NCBI RefSeq assembly: GCF_000708755.2 | Contig: NZ_JGVU02000001.1 | Location: forward strand, 372,001-436,000 | Direction of reading: 5' to 3' | Origin: Metabacillus indicus LMG 22858 | Lineage (GTDB): Bacteria > Bacillota > Bacilli > Bacillales > Bacillaceae | Length of the DNA stretch: 64,000 nt | Shown: positions 46,168-53,080 of the stretch, one piece after another | Numbering within the stretch: position 1 is the stretch's first letter | How the letters are laid out: every line of letters begins with the position of its first letter | Position numbers and translations under genes: made by a program | The notes under the pieces: model-generated | What the model was told of the DNA's origin: nothing | Database searches by the model: none | The model's input: the letters and a program-made list of their open reading frames with translations, nothing else

Positions 46168-46892
46168 TTCAAAAGAACTCACCCCTGCCAATCTACTATC
46201 AGCTCGAAGAAGCCATCAAAGAAGCAATTCAAAATCAGGAGCTGACACCAGGCCGGATGATTCCATCAGAGAGAGAATACGCGGAAAAGTACGGAATCAG
46301 CAGAATGACTGTCAGACAAGCTCTTTCTAACCTTGTAAATGACGGATTTCTTTACAGACAGAGAGGGAAGGGAACGTTTGTCGCCCACCAGAAAATTGAA
46401 CAGCCGCTTCAGGGGCTGACCAGTTTTTCTGAGGATATGAGGTCGCGGGGCCTTGAACCAAGTACGCGGGTCATCAGCTTCAAGGAAGTGCCTGCAAGTC
46501 ATGACCTTGCTTCCAAGCTTGAGGTGGAAGCGGGAACATCCCTTTTTGAATTAAAACGGATCCGGCTTGCAGACCAGCTGCCGATGGCCTATGAAATGCT
46601 GTACATTTCAAAAGAAGTGGCACCCGATCTGACCGAAGAAATCGCTCAATCTTCTATCTATGAGTACGTGGAAAATAAACTGGGACTGAAGATTCAGCAT
46701 GGACGCCAAGTTCTTGAGGCCTCTATTGCCAGAAGGACAGAAGCGGAAATGCTCCAGGTCGAAGAAGGTGCCCCGGTCCTGATGATCGAGCGGAGAAGCA
46801 CGCTTGAATCAAATAAACCCCTTGAAGTCGTTAAATCTGTTTACCGGGCTGACCGCTATAAATTCACCATTGATATGGAGCGATTCTCATGA
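46164..46892 (+). CDS. nagR: GntR/UTRA repressor NagR (YvoA)
   Basis: HutC-subfamily regulator of 242 residues. The winged HTH is at about 10-75 (LTPGRMIPSEREYAEKYGISRMTVRQAL; core SEREYAEKYGISRMTVRQ), and a UTRA effector domain follows (LFELKRIRLADQLPMAYEMLYI). In B. subtilis NagR binds dre sites and is released by GlcN-6-P or GlcNAc-6-P. A dre site over the nagA promoter makes this an autoregulated operon. Overlaps of four bases with both neighbours. Confidence 0.94.
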   Translation: MIQKNSPLPIYYQLEEAIKEAIQNQELTPGRMIPSEREYAEKYGISRMTVRQALSNLVNDGFLYRQRGKGTFVAHQKIEQPLQGLTSFSEDMRSRGLEPSTRVISFKEVPASHDLASKLEVEAGTSLFELKRIRLADQLPMAYEMLYISKEVAPDLTEEIAQSSIYEYVENKLGLKIQHGRQVLEASIARRTEAEMLQVEEGAPVLMIERRSTLESNKPLEVVKSVYRADRYKFTIDMERFS

Positions 46893-47797
46893 AAAAACGC
46901 GCAACAGAAGAAAAAAACATCCGAACGTCTGCCATTGATGAAATGACTTCCTATGAGATGGTTAAACTTATGCACCAGGAGGACGCGGCAATATCTGCTG
47001 CTGTGGAGAAAGCACTTCCCAAAATTGCTGAAGCAGCCGATGAAATTGTAGTGCGATGGAACAAAGGCGGAAGAGTGTTTGTGATTGGAGCAGGAACCAG
47101 CGGAAGAGTGGGCATGCTGGATGCTGTGGAGCTCGGACCGACTTTTTCTGTAGAGGAAGACAGATGGACGGCCATTGTATCCGGAGGAAATGAAGCGATG
47201 TGGATGCCGCTTGAGGAGACTGAAGACGATGAAAACGCCATCAGGGAGGAATTGAAATCCCATTCACTGGCTGAGCAGGACTGTGTCATCGGCATCACAG
47301 CCAGCGGTTCAACTCCGTTTGCTGTAAGCGGCCTTGACTATGCGAAACAGGCGGGTGCCTGTGCAATATCGATCAGCAACAATGAACATTCCGTCATATC
47401 CAAGATAGCTGATGTTGCCATAGAACTTACAACTGGACCTGAAGTCATACGGGGGTCAACAAGACTAAAAGCGGGGACTTCTCAAAAAATCGCTCTGAAC
47501 ATGATCTCAACAAGCGTCATGATTCAGCTTGGGAAAGTATACGGAAACGAGATGGCCGACATGAAACTGATCAACCGCAAACTGAAAAAGCGGGCAGAGT
47601 TGATTTTGGCGGAAACGACGGGCATTGATGAGGAAACAGCAGGACTAACCATGGAAAAAACGCAGTACAATCTTAAAGAAGCCATTTTCATGACAGTCAC
47701 ACATGCATCTCGGGAAGAAGCAGGCCTCAATATTCATGAGGCTCAAGGGAGATTGAAACAAGCGATTCATCGCTTTTTCGATAATAAAAACAAGTAA
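46889..47797 (+). CDS. murQ: N-acetylmuramic acid 6-phosphate etherase MurQ
   Basis: SIS-domain lyase of 302 residues that cleaves the lactyl ether of MurNAc-6-P to give GlcNAc-6-P and D-lactate. GAGTSGRVGMLDAVELGPTF and GSTPFAVSGL are the sugar-phosphate binding and catalytic segments. C-terminal helices hold the second conserved block (VMIQLGKVYGNEMADMKLIN). In B. subtilis murQ lies with murR-murP; here it is inside the nag operon (overlapping nagR by four bases), so MurNAc and GlcNAc use are co-regulated by NagR. Confidence 0.94.
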   Translation: MKKRATEEKNIRTSAIDEMTSYEMVKLMHQEDAAISAAVEKALPKIAEAADEIVVRWNKGGRVFVIGAGTSGRVGMLDAVELGPTFSVEEDRWTAIVSGGNEAMWMPLEETEDDENAIREELKSHSLAEQDCVIGITASGSTPFAVSGLDYAKQAGACAISISNNEHSVISKIADVAIELTTGPEVIRGSTRLKAGTSQKIALNMISTSVMIQLGKVYGNEMADMKLINRKLKKRAELILAETTGIDEETAGLTMEKTQYNLKEAIFMTVTHASREEAGLNIHEAQGRLKQAIHRFFDNKNK

Positions 47798-47809
47798 GGG
47801 GGAATTATT

Positions 47810-49183
47810 ATGTTGGGGTTTTTACAGAAAATAGGTAAATCACTGCAGCTGCCGATCGCCGTACTTCCGGCTGCCGGGCTTATGCTGCGCCTTGGACAGG
47901 ATGACCTGCTCGGCATTCCGTTATTGGCGCAGACAGGCGATTTCATTTTTGCAAATCTGGCTCTTATCTTTGCCATTGGGGTTGCAATCGGCTTATCGAA
48001 GGATGGGCATGGTTCGGCCGCGCTTGCAGGTACAATTGGCTACCTGGTTTTAACGAAAGGGATCGAAGTCATCAATCCGGATATTAAGCTGTCCGTTCTT
48101 GGGGGGATTATAGCAGGTATTATAGCCGGTCTCTTATATAACCGTTTTTCAGAGATAAAATTGCCTGAATGGCTCGCATTCTTTGGGGGGCGCAGGTTTG
48201 TTCCCATCATTACGGCTGCCGTTATGCTTATTCTCTCTCTTGCATTCGGCTATCTTTGGGGTCCTGTGCAGGAAGGGATCAACAACGTGGGTGTCTGGTT
48301 AACCGAGGCTGGTGCCGCAGGTGTAGCCATATATGGATTCTTAAACCGAATCTTAATTCCAGTAGGACTTCATCAGTTTATTAATAGTTTGGTATGGTTT
48401 GTATTCGGCGAATATAACGGAGCGACAGGTGATCTTAACCGATTCTTCGCCGGTGATCCAAGTGCAGGATTTTTCATGTCAGGCATGTTCCCGATCATGA
48501 TGTTCGGCCTTCCTGCAGCTGCAGCTGCCATGATTATGGCTGCTAAAAAAGAGCGCCGCAAAGCTGTATCAGGGTTGCTGATCGGTGTTGCGTTTACATC
48601 TTTTTTAACAGGTATTACAGAACCGATCGAGTTTATGTTCATGTTCTTATCGCCATTGCTGTATGTTATCCACGCTGTCTTAACCGGTGCGTCGATGGCA
48701 ATAGCACAGTTGCTTGATATTCACCTTGGCTTTACATTCTCTGCTGGAGCCATTGATTATGTATTGAACTTTAACGCTCCGGCTGCGAAAAATGCATGGC
48801 TGCTCCTTGTCATGGGAGCTGTGTATGCTGCAATCTATTTCTTCCTGTTCTACTTCCTGATCAAGAAGCTTGATCTGAAAACGCCTGGCCGCGAGGATGA
48901 GACAGATGAAGAAGCAATCAGCGAACCTGCTGCAGGCGGAGACAAATATGCTGCAATGGCAGCAAAATATATGGCCGGTCTTGGCGGTAGCGACAATCTG
49001 ACAGAGATTGATAACTGTGTGACGCGCCTTCGCCTTAAAGTGAAGGACGCAGGTGCAATCGATGAAAAAGCACTCAAGCAAGCTGGTGCAAGAGGCGTTA
49101 TCAAGCTGACGAAAACAGATGTACAGGTGATCGTCGGAACAGACGTTGAGTTTGTATCCAATGAACTGAAAAAACTGAAATAA
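47810..49183 (+). CDS. nagP: PTS amino-sugar EIICB permease (NagP-like)
   Basis: PTS permease of 457 residues, domain order IIC then IIB. The IIC part (about 1-365) starts LQKIGKSLQLPIAVLPAAGLMLRLG and contains GITEPIEFMFMFLSP, the glucose-family sugar-binding motif. The IIB phosphorylation site is Cys403 in IDNCVTRLRL. No EIIA is attached, so a shared EIIA (as from PtsG) must supply phosphate. Length and order match B. subtilis NagP (GlcNAc). Because murQ is adjacent, MurNAc transport is also possible, though MurP proteins have IIB first. A GGGGGA ribosome site is 12 bases after murQ. Confidence 0.85.
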   Translation: MLGFLQKIGKSLQLPIAVLPAAGLMLRLGQDDLLGIPLLAQTGDFIFANLALIFAIGVAIGLSKDGHGSAALAGTIGYLVLTKGIEVINPDIKLSVLGGIIAGIIAGLLYNRFSEIKLPEWLAFFGGRRFVPIITAAVMLILSLAFGYLWGPVQEGINNVGVWLTEAGAAGVAIYGFLNRILIPVGLHQFINSLVWFVFGEYNGATGDLNRFFAGDPSAGFFMSGMFPIMMFGLPAAAAAMIMAAKKERRKAVSGLLIGVAFTSFLTGITEPIEFMFMFLSPLLYVIHAVLTGASMAIAQLLDIHLGFTFSAGAIDYVLNFNAPAAKNAWLLLVMGAVYAAIYFFLFYFLIKKLDLKTPGREDETDEEAISEPAAGGDKYAAMAAKYMAGLGGSDNLTEIDNCVTRLRLKVKDAGAIDEKALKQAGARGVIKLTKTDVQVIVGTDVEFVSNELKKLK

Positions 49184-49188
49184 AGAAG

Positions 49189-49223
49189 AATGCCTGAATC
49201 ATCTCCTGATTCAGGCATTTTTT
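49189..49223. terminator. terminator after the nag-mur operon
   Basis: AATGCCTGAATCA / TGATTCAGGCATT with TCTCC loop, then a T run. It overlaps the stop of the convergent hydrolase gene. Confidence 0.9.
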
Positions 49224-50026
49224 ATGCGGACAGAAAAACGGTCTGCTTCTGTCTTTACTATAAATGAGACAGCATGATGATTGAATCTGTCAGGCTGATC
49301 AATATTGCAGACGTGACCTGAATCAGCTATGTACACGGCCTGTACATCCTTGTTTTCCGAGGCAATCTCTTTTACCGGCTTTAAAAATAAATGGTCTTGT
49401 TCTCCCATTAAAAACAGGACAGGAATTTTGTGGAAGTCTTTTTGAAGCTCTATCAAGTACGGATTCACGAAACGCGTCAGTGAAAACCATTGAATAAACT
49501 CTTTTTGGCACATCTTCTTTGCCTGGCTGATGAACATCGTGCGGGATTCTTTATGAGTTGCATAGGGCATTATGATCCAGGCAAACAAAGAGTAAAGCCA
49601 CATATACGGGAGAATTCTTTTGCCGAGGTTGCCAACAACAAGCAGCATTCTCGTAAAGACGTTCAGTTTTGTGATGGCCCCGCCGAGAACCATGGAAGAG
49701 AGAAGCCTTGGCCTGATCTTCGCGATGGTTTGAATAACAATCGTGCCAAGTGAAATCCCGACAAAATGAGAAGAGGATATTTTCAGCCGGTCATGAACAT
49801 CGATAACTTCTTCAGCAATGTCTGAAAAATCATCGCCCTCTTTCCACATCCCCTTTGCGGATCTTCCATGTCCGCGCAGATCAATGAGCAAGATGTTAAA
49901 ATGTTTTTTAAATTCCCTTATTTGCTTGTACCAAATTGACGAGCTTCCGCCTGCACCATGTATAAAGGTAACCCACGGCTTTTTCTCGTGAAGTTTCAGG
50001 GTTCTGTAATATAAAATGTGTAACAC
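49211..50026 (-). CDS. alpha/beta-fold hydrolase
   Basis: Alpha/beta hydrolase of 271 residues. Oxyanion HG motif FIHGAGGSSSIW, catalytic Ser in VGISLGTIV, Asp in GEQDHLF and His in DSGHVCNIDQPDRF. It has a longer cap segment (about 125-185), rich in aromatic and hydrophobic residues. No signal peptide. Substrate unknown; general esterase or lactonase-like. The GTG start at 50026 lies behind only a weak ribosome site, so the start is less certain. Confidence 0.78.
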   Translation of the reverse strand: MLHILYYRTLKLHEKKPWVTFIHGAGGSSSIWYKQIREFKKHFNILLIDLRGHGRSAKGMWKEGDDFSDIAEEVIDVHDRLKISSSHFVGISLGTIVIQTIAKIRPRLLSSMVLGGAITKLNVFTRMLLVVGNLGKRILPYMWLYSLFAWIIMPYATHKESRTMFISQAKKMCQKEFIQWFSLTRFVNPYLIELQKDFHKIPVLFLMGEQDHLFLKPVKEIASENKDVQAVYIADSGHVCNIDQPDRFNHHAVSFIVKTEADRFSVRIKNA

Positions 50027-50227
50027 CTGCCATCTGGTAAGATTATAGGTTCATAGGAACTTATATCTTAATATGAGCAGGGAACAAATAGTAGAAAAAG
50101 AGGTCAATTGTAAGAAAAGTGTCACAATTGAGAGGCAGGCTCATGTCGTGGAAGAACGCTGCGCGTGTTCTGCCATAATATGCACACAGACAAGTAGATT
50201 CCTACTTTAAAAAGATCTTAGAAACGG

Positions 50228-50256
50228 TTGCGGGTCCTTTAGGCTTTTGTTATAAT
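50228..50256 (+). promoter_or_regulatory. cold shock gene promoter (extended -10)
   Basis: TTGCGG (50228-50233), 17 bases, and TGTTATAAT giving an extended -10 (TATAAT at 50251-50256). Start near 50263 predicts a 5' untranslated leader of about 110 bases, as is usual for csp genes. The remainder of 50027-50227 holds nothing recognised. Confidence 0.7.
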
Positions 50257-50341
50257 GAAGTTACTTATTTTTGTTCGTAATATGATTAAAAAGGCACTCG
50301 TCTTGAAGAATATTATTTAGAGCAGGGATAGTAATACAATT

Positions 50342-50356
50342 GTGCGCTTGGCGCAC
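50342..50356 (+). other. GC-rich hairpin directly before the csp ribosome site
   Basis: GTGCGC-TTG-GCGCAC, a perfect 6-bp stem, one base before the AGGAGG at 50358-50363. It could control access of ribosomes or mRNA stability at low temperature; the role is inferred. Confidence 0.65.
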
Positions 50357-50371
50357 GAGGAGGATACACAC

Positions 50372-50569
50372 ATGTTACAAGGTAAAGTTAAATGGTTTAA
50401 CGCAGAAAAAGGTTTCGGTTTCATCGAAGCAGAAGGTCAAGAAGACGTATTCGTACATTTCTCTGCTATTCAAGGCGAAGGCTTCAAATCTCTAGAAGAA
50501 GGCCAAGAAGTTACTTTCGAAATCGTTGAAGGCGCTCGTGGACCACAAGCTGCTAACGTTCAAAAGTAA
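50372..50569 (+). CDS. cold shock protein (CspA/CspB family)
   Basis: Single cold-shock domain protein of 65 residues, binding single-stranded nucleic acid as an RNA chaperone. RNP1 (KGFGFIE) and RNP2 (VFVHFSAI) are intact, and the end GPQAANV is typical. ATG 50372 has AGGAGG eight bases upstream; a longer in-frame GTG start at 50342 would begin inside the hairpin. It is equally similar to B. subtilis CspB and CspC by eye, so no paralogue symbol is given. Long leader, own terminator. Confidence 0.95.
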   Translation: MLQGKVKWFNAEKGFGFIEAEGQEDVFVHFSAIQGEGFKSLEEGQEVTFEIVEGARGPQAANVQK

Positions 50570-50575
50570 TGACTG

Positions 50576-50606
50576 AAAAAGACTCCTGTTAAGGAGTCTT
50601 TTTTTG
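50576..50606 (+). terminator. terminator after csp
   Basis: AAGACTCCT / AGGAGTCTT with GTTA loop, followed by seven Ts. Confidence 0.92.
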
Positions 50607-50641
50607 TCTGCACAATTAAAACACGGCAAGCGTGTGAATCC

Positions 50642-51098
50642 TACCCTCGGAAACCGTAAAACGATCTGGGAGGGTAAGCAAGCTCTGGGATCGTACCCTC
50701 GGAAACCGTAAAACGATCTGGGAGGGTAAGCAAATGCTGGAATCCTACCCTCGGAAACCGTAAAACGATCTGGGAGGGTAAGCAAATGCTGGAATCCTAC
50801 CCTCGGAAACCGTAAAACGCTATTGGATGGTAAGCAAGCGCCCGAATCGTACCCCGCGAACCGGTAAAAACGTTATTGAAGGGTAAGCAAGCGCCCGAAT
50901 CGTACCCAGCAACACGGTAAAACGTTAATGGAGGGTAAGCAAAAGGCAGAATCGTACCCAGCAACCCGGTAAAAACGCTATTGGATGGTAAGCAAGCGCC
51001 CGAATCGTACCCCGTGAACCGGTAAAAACGTTGATGGAGGGTAAGCAAAAGGCAGAATCGTACCCAGTAAACCGGTAAAAACGTTAATGGAGGGTAAG
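50642..51098. repeat. array 2: nine tandem 52-53-bp near-palindromic units
   Basis: TACCC marks begin at 50642, 50694, 50746, 50798, 50850, 50903, 50955, 51008 and 51061, i.e. periods 52, 52, 52, 52, 53, 52, 53 and 53. Units carry TACCCTC / GAGGGTA arms around 21 bases, then a 17-base spacer. The first four copies are nearly identical; later ones drift (TACCC / GGGTA kept in most). It fills the gap between csp and the convergent Rieske oxidoreductase gene, ending about 30 bases from the latter's stop. Confidence 0.93.
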
Positions 51099-51128
51099 TA
51101 AAGCCCCAAGGTCTCCCCCCTGCAAAAC

Positions 51129-52664
51129 TTACTCTTCCTTTATCATTTTCAGCGGCTTATCAGCCGGCCCTTCTATCACATCACCCTTATAAGAAAACCT
51201 CGACCCGTGACACGGGCAGTCCCAAGAGCGGTCTCCGCTGTTCCATTCCACTTCGCAGCCGAGATGGGTGCAGGTCATGTCCACAAGGTGAAGCACTCCA
51301 TGTTCGTCTTTATAGCCCCCTGCTTTTTTCCCGTTCACCATCACCGCACAGCCTTCATCAGCATGAAGATCATCAGGTGTCTTTGATGGACGCTTGATTT
51401 TACCTGCTATTAGGTGCTTTGCTACATCGGCATTTGCTTTCAGAAATTCTTTTACACCAGGGTCAGAGTGAAAGCGGCTCGGAGTGAAAAGGTCAAAATA
51501 GCGTGATTCTTTCTTCACAATTAAATCCCTGAGCATATGTGCAGCAAACGTGCCGTTTGTCATGCCCCATTTATGAAACCCCGTGGCTGCGTAGATATTG
51601 GGATTGCTTGATGTGAGGGGGCCGATGTACGGGATTTTATCCAATGTAAACAAGTCCTGTGCGGACCACCTGTGTGTAATCTCCTCCAAGCCAAAAATCT
51701 CTTCTCCAAAACCTTCGAGCTTTTCATAAAGTTTGTGGGTATCTTTCTCCTGGCCTGCTTTATGTCCTTCGCCTCCGATCAAGACGACATCCTGACCGCT
51801 GGAGGATGCGGATCTTAGCGAACGCTTAGGTTCATCGACACTTAGATACATGCCGCCGGGATACGGTTTTGACGTTTTTGCACTGATGACGTATGAACGA
51901 TCAGCATACATTCTGGCAAAATAAAAGCCGTTTCCGTCATAAAAAGGAAAATGAGTCGCTGCAATGACATGTTCACAAGTGACCTCAAAACCTTCATTTG
52001 AAAGCAGAACAGGCTCTTCTTTTGTGCCTTTCACGTCAATTATCGCTGTGTTTTCATAAATCTGTACACCAGACTGCAGCATTTCTTCAAGAAGGGCGTG
52101 CAAATAATTCAGCGGGTGAAACTGAGCCTGGTTTTTTACAACCAGGGCGCCTTTAATGTCTATATTCAACGAGAGCTTTTCAATAAACTCATAAGGAATG
52201 CCAATAGCATCATAAGCATCTTTTTCCTTAAGGAGTTTGTCCAGCGATTCATCTGAAACTGCATATAGAACGGCATCCTGATTGCTGAAATCACACGGGA
52301 TGTTTTTTTCTTTAACGGTATTCCTTATAAAATCCAGACCTGCCTGGTTCGCTTCATAATAGTGTTTGGCCCCATCTGTGCCTGCATGCTGAATCAGCTC
52401 GTGATAAATAAGATCATGCTGAATGGTAACTTTAGCAGTCGTATGGCCGGTCGTGCCATTGAGCAGACAATCAGAATCAATCAGTGCGACCTTAAGTCCT
52501 TCTTTCGCAAGAAGATATGCTGAAGTGATGCCGGTAATGCCCCCTCCGACTACAGCAGCATCAACAGTTATGTGCTTTGAAAGCTTGGGAAAAGCGGGAA
52601 GGTTTGACGTGTCTCTCCAGTAAGGTTCAGGAAACCGGGGCAGTTTCGAGTTCGTATTTTTCAT
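51129..52664 (-). CDS. yhfW: FAD-dependent oxidoreductase with C-terminal Rieske domain (YhfW-like)
   Basis: Flavoprotein of 511 residues. N-terminal DAO domain with the FAD motif VVGGGITGITSAYLLAKEG and a second conserved region YAATGFHKWGMTNGTFAA; C-terminal Rieske [2Fe-2S] domain with ligands CTHLGC and CPCHGSRF. The architecture and length match B. subtilis YhfW (about 509). Physiological substrate unknown; amine or alcohol oxidation with transfer of electrons through the Fe-S cluster is plausible. GGAGGAGG precedes the ATG. Monocistronic and divergent from the ABC-F leader. Confidence 0.87.
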   Translation of the reverse strand: MKNTNSKLPRFPEPYWRDTSNLPAFPKLSKHITVDAAVVGGGITGITSAYLLAKEGLKVALIDSDCLLNGTTGHTTAKVTIQHDLIYHELIQHAGTDGAKHYYEANQAGLDFIRNTVKEKNIPCDFSNQDAVLYAVSDESLDKLLKEKDAYDAIGIPYEFIEKLSLNIDIKGALVVKNQAQFHPLNYLHALLEEMLQSGVQIYENTAIIDVKGTKEEPVLLSNEGFEVTCEHVIAATHFPFYDGNGFYFARMYADRSYVISAKTSKPYPGGMYLSVDEPKRSLRSASSSGQDVVLIGGEGHKAGQEKDTHKLYEKLEGFGEEIFGLEEITHRWSAQDLFTLDKIPYIGPLTSSNPNIYAATGFHKWGMTNGTFAAHMLRDLIVKKESRYFDLFTPSRFHSDPGVKEFLKANADVAKHLIAGKIKRPSKTPDDLHADEGCAVMVNGKKAGGYKDEHGVLHLVDMTCTHLGCEVEWNSGDRSWDCPCHGSRFSYKGDVIEGPADKPLKMIKEE

Positions 52665-52734
52665 ATGTAATCCTCCTCCTGAGTCATTATTAGAATATCC
52701 TCATGGTAAAAATACATGTATTTGGAAGAATGGA

Positions 52735-52764
52735 TTGATAATTCTGAAAGCGGCAGGTTATAAT
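52735..52764 (+). promoter_or_regulatory. promoter of the ABC-F leader
   Basis: TTGATA (52735-52740), 18-base spacer, TATAAT (52759-52764). Transcription from about 52771 would give a leader of roughly 310 bases before the ABC-F start codon. Confidence 0.7.
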
Positions 52765-52797
52765 AGTAGTACTTTAAGGAACGGAGGTGGATGAGAG

Positions 52798-52932
52798 ATG
52801 AACAGTTTGAATGTGCTGCACGGTAAAGAATTATCATACCTTTATTTGTGTCGTGCTATTTTTCATGCATTTGCTGCTGACGGGATACGTCTGTCCTTTT
52901 TCAGCAACTGCATAAACACATTCAAACGTTAA
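52798..52932 (+). CDS. candidate upstream ORF / leader peptide of the ABC-F gene
   Basis: ATG at 52798 opens a 44-codon frame beginning MNSLNVLHGKELSYLYL and ending CINTFKR, with GGAGG ten bases upstream (52783-52787) and the stop 26 bases before the first leader terminator. An alternative 11-codon frame starts at ATG 52791 but is too near the ribosome site. Antibiotic-responsive ABC-F genes are commonly preceded by such translated leader ORFs, where drug-stalled ribosomes alter termination. Whether it is translated is not proven. Confidence 0.5.
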   Translation: MNSLNVLHGKELSYLYLCRAIFHAFAADGIRLSFFSNCINTFKR

Positions 52933-52958
52933 GAAGATTCTCTTATCCACAAGTGATG

Positions 52959-52988
52959 CGGAGGGCTTATTAGCTCTCCGTTTTTTGT
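52959..52988 (+). terminator. leader terminator 1 (attenuator)
   Basis: CGGAGGGCT / AGCTCTCCG (one G-U pair) with TATT loop and six Ts. It lies within the ABC-F leader, 27 bases after the upstream ORF. Confidence 0.82.
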
Positions 52989-53017
52989 TTTGGCGCGTTC
53001 AGATAAACTCGCTGAAG

Positions 53018-53058
53018 AACCAGGATAAGCAGGAAACTGCTTATTCTGGTTTTTTTTA
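53018..53058 (+). terminator. leader terminator 2 (attenuator)
   Basis: AACCAGGATAAGCAG / CTGCTTATTCTGGTT, a 15-bp stem (one G-U pair) with GAAA tetraloop, followed by a seven-T run, only 23 bases before the ABC-F start. As it stands it should block expression unless bypassed. Confidence 0.88.
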
Positions 53059-53080
53059 TATTTGAAAGGGGTTCCTACTA

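Noticed and set aside
50797-51048. Open frame on the minus strand through array 2 with a repeated GYDSGACLP-like peptide
   Set aside because: It arises from the repeat itself. The 52-53-bp period is not a multiple of 3, so the frame shifts between units, and there is no ribosome site.
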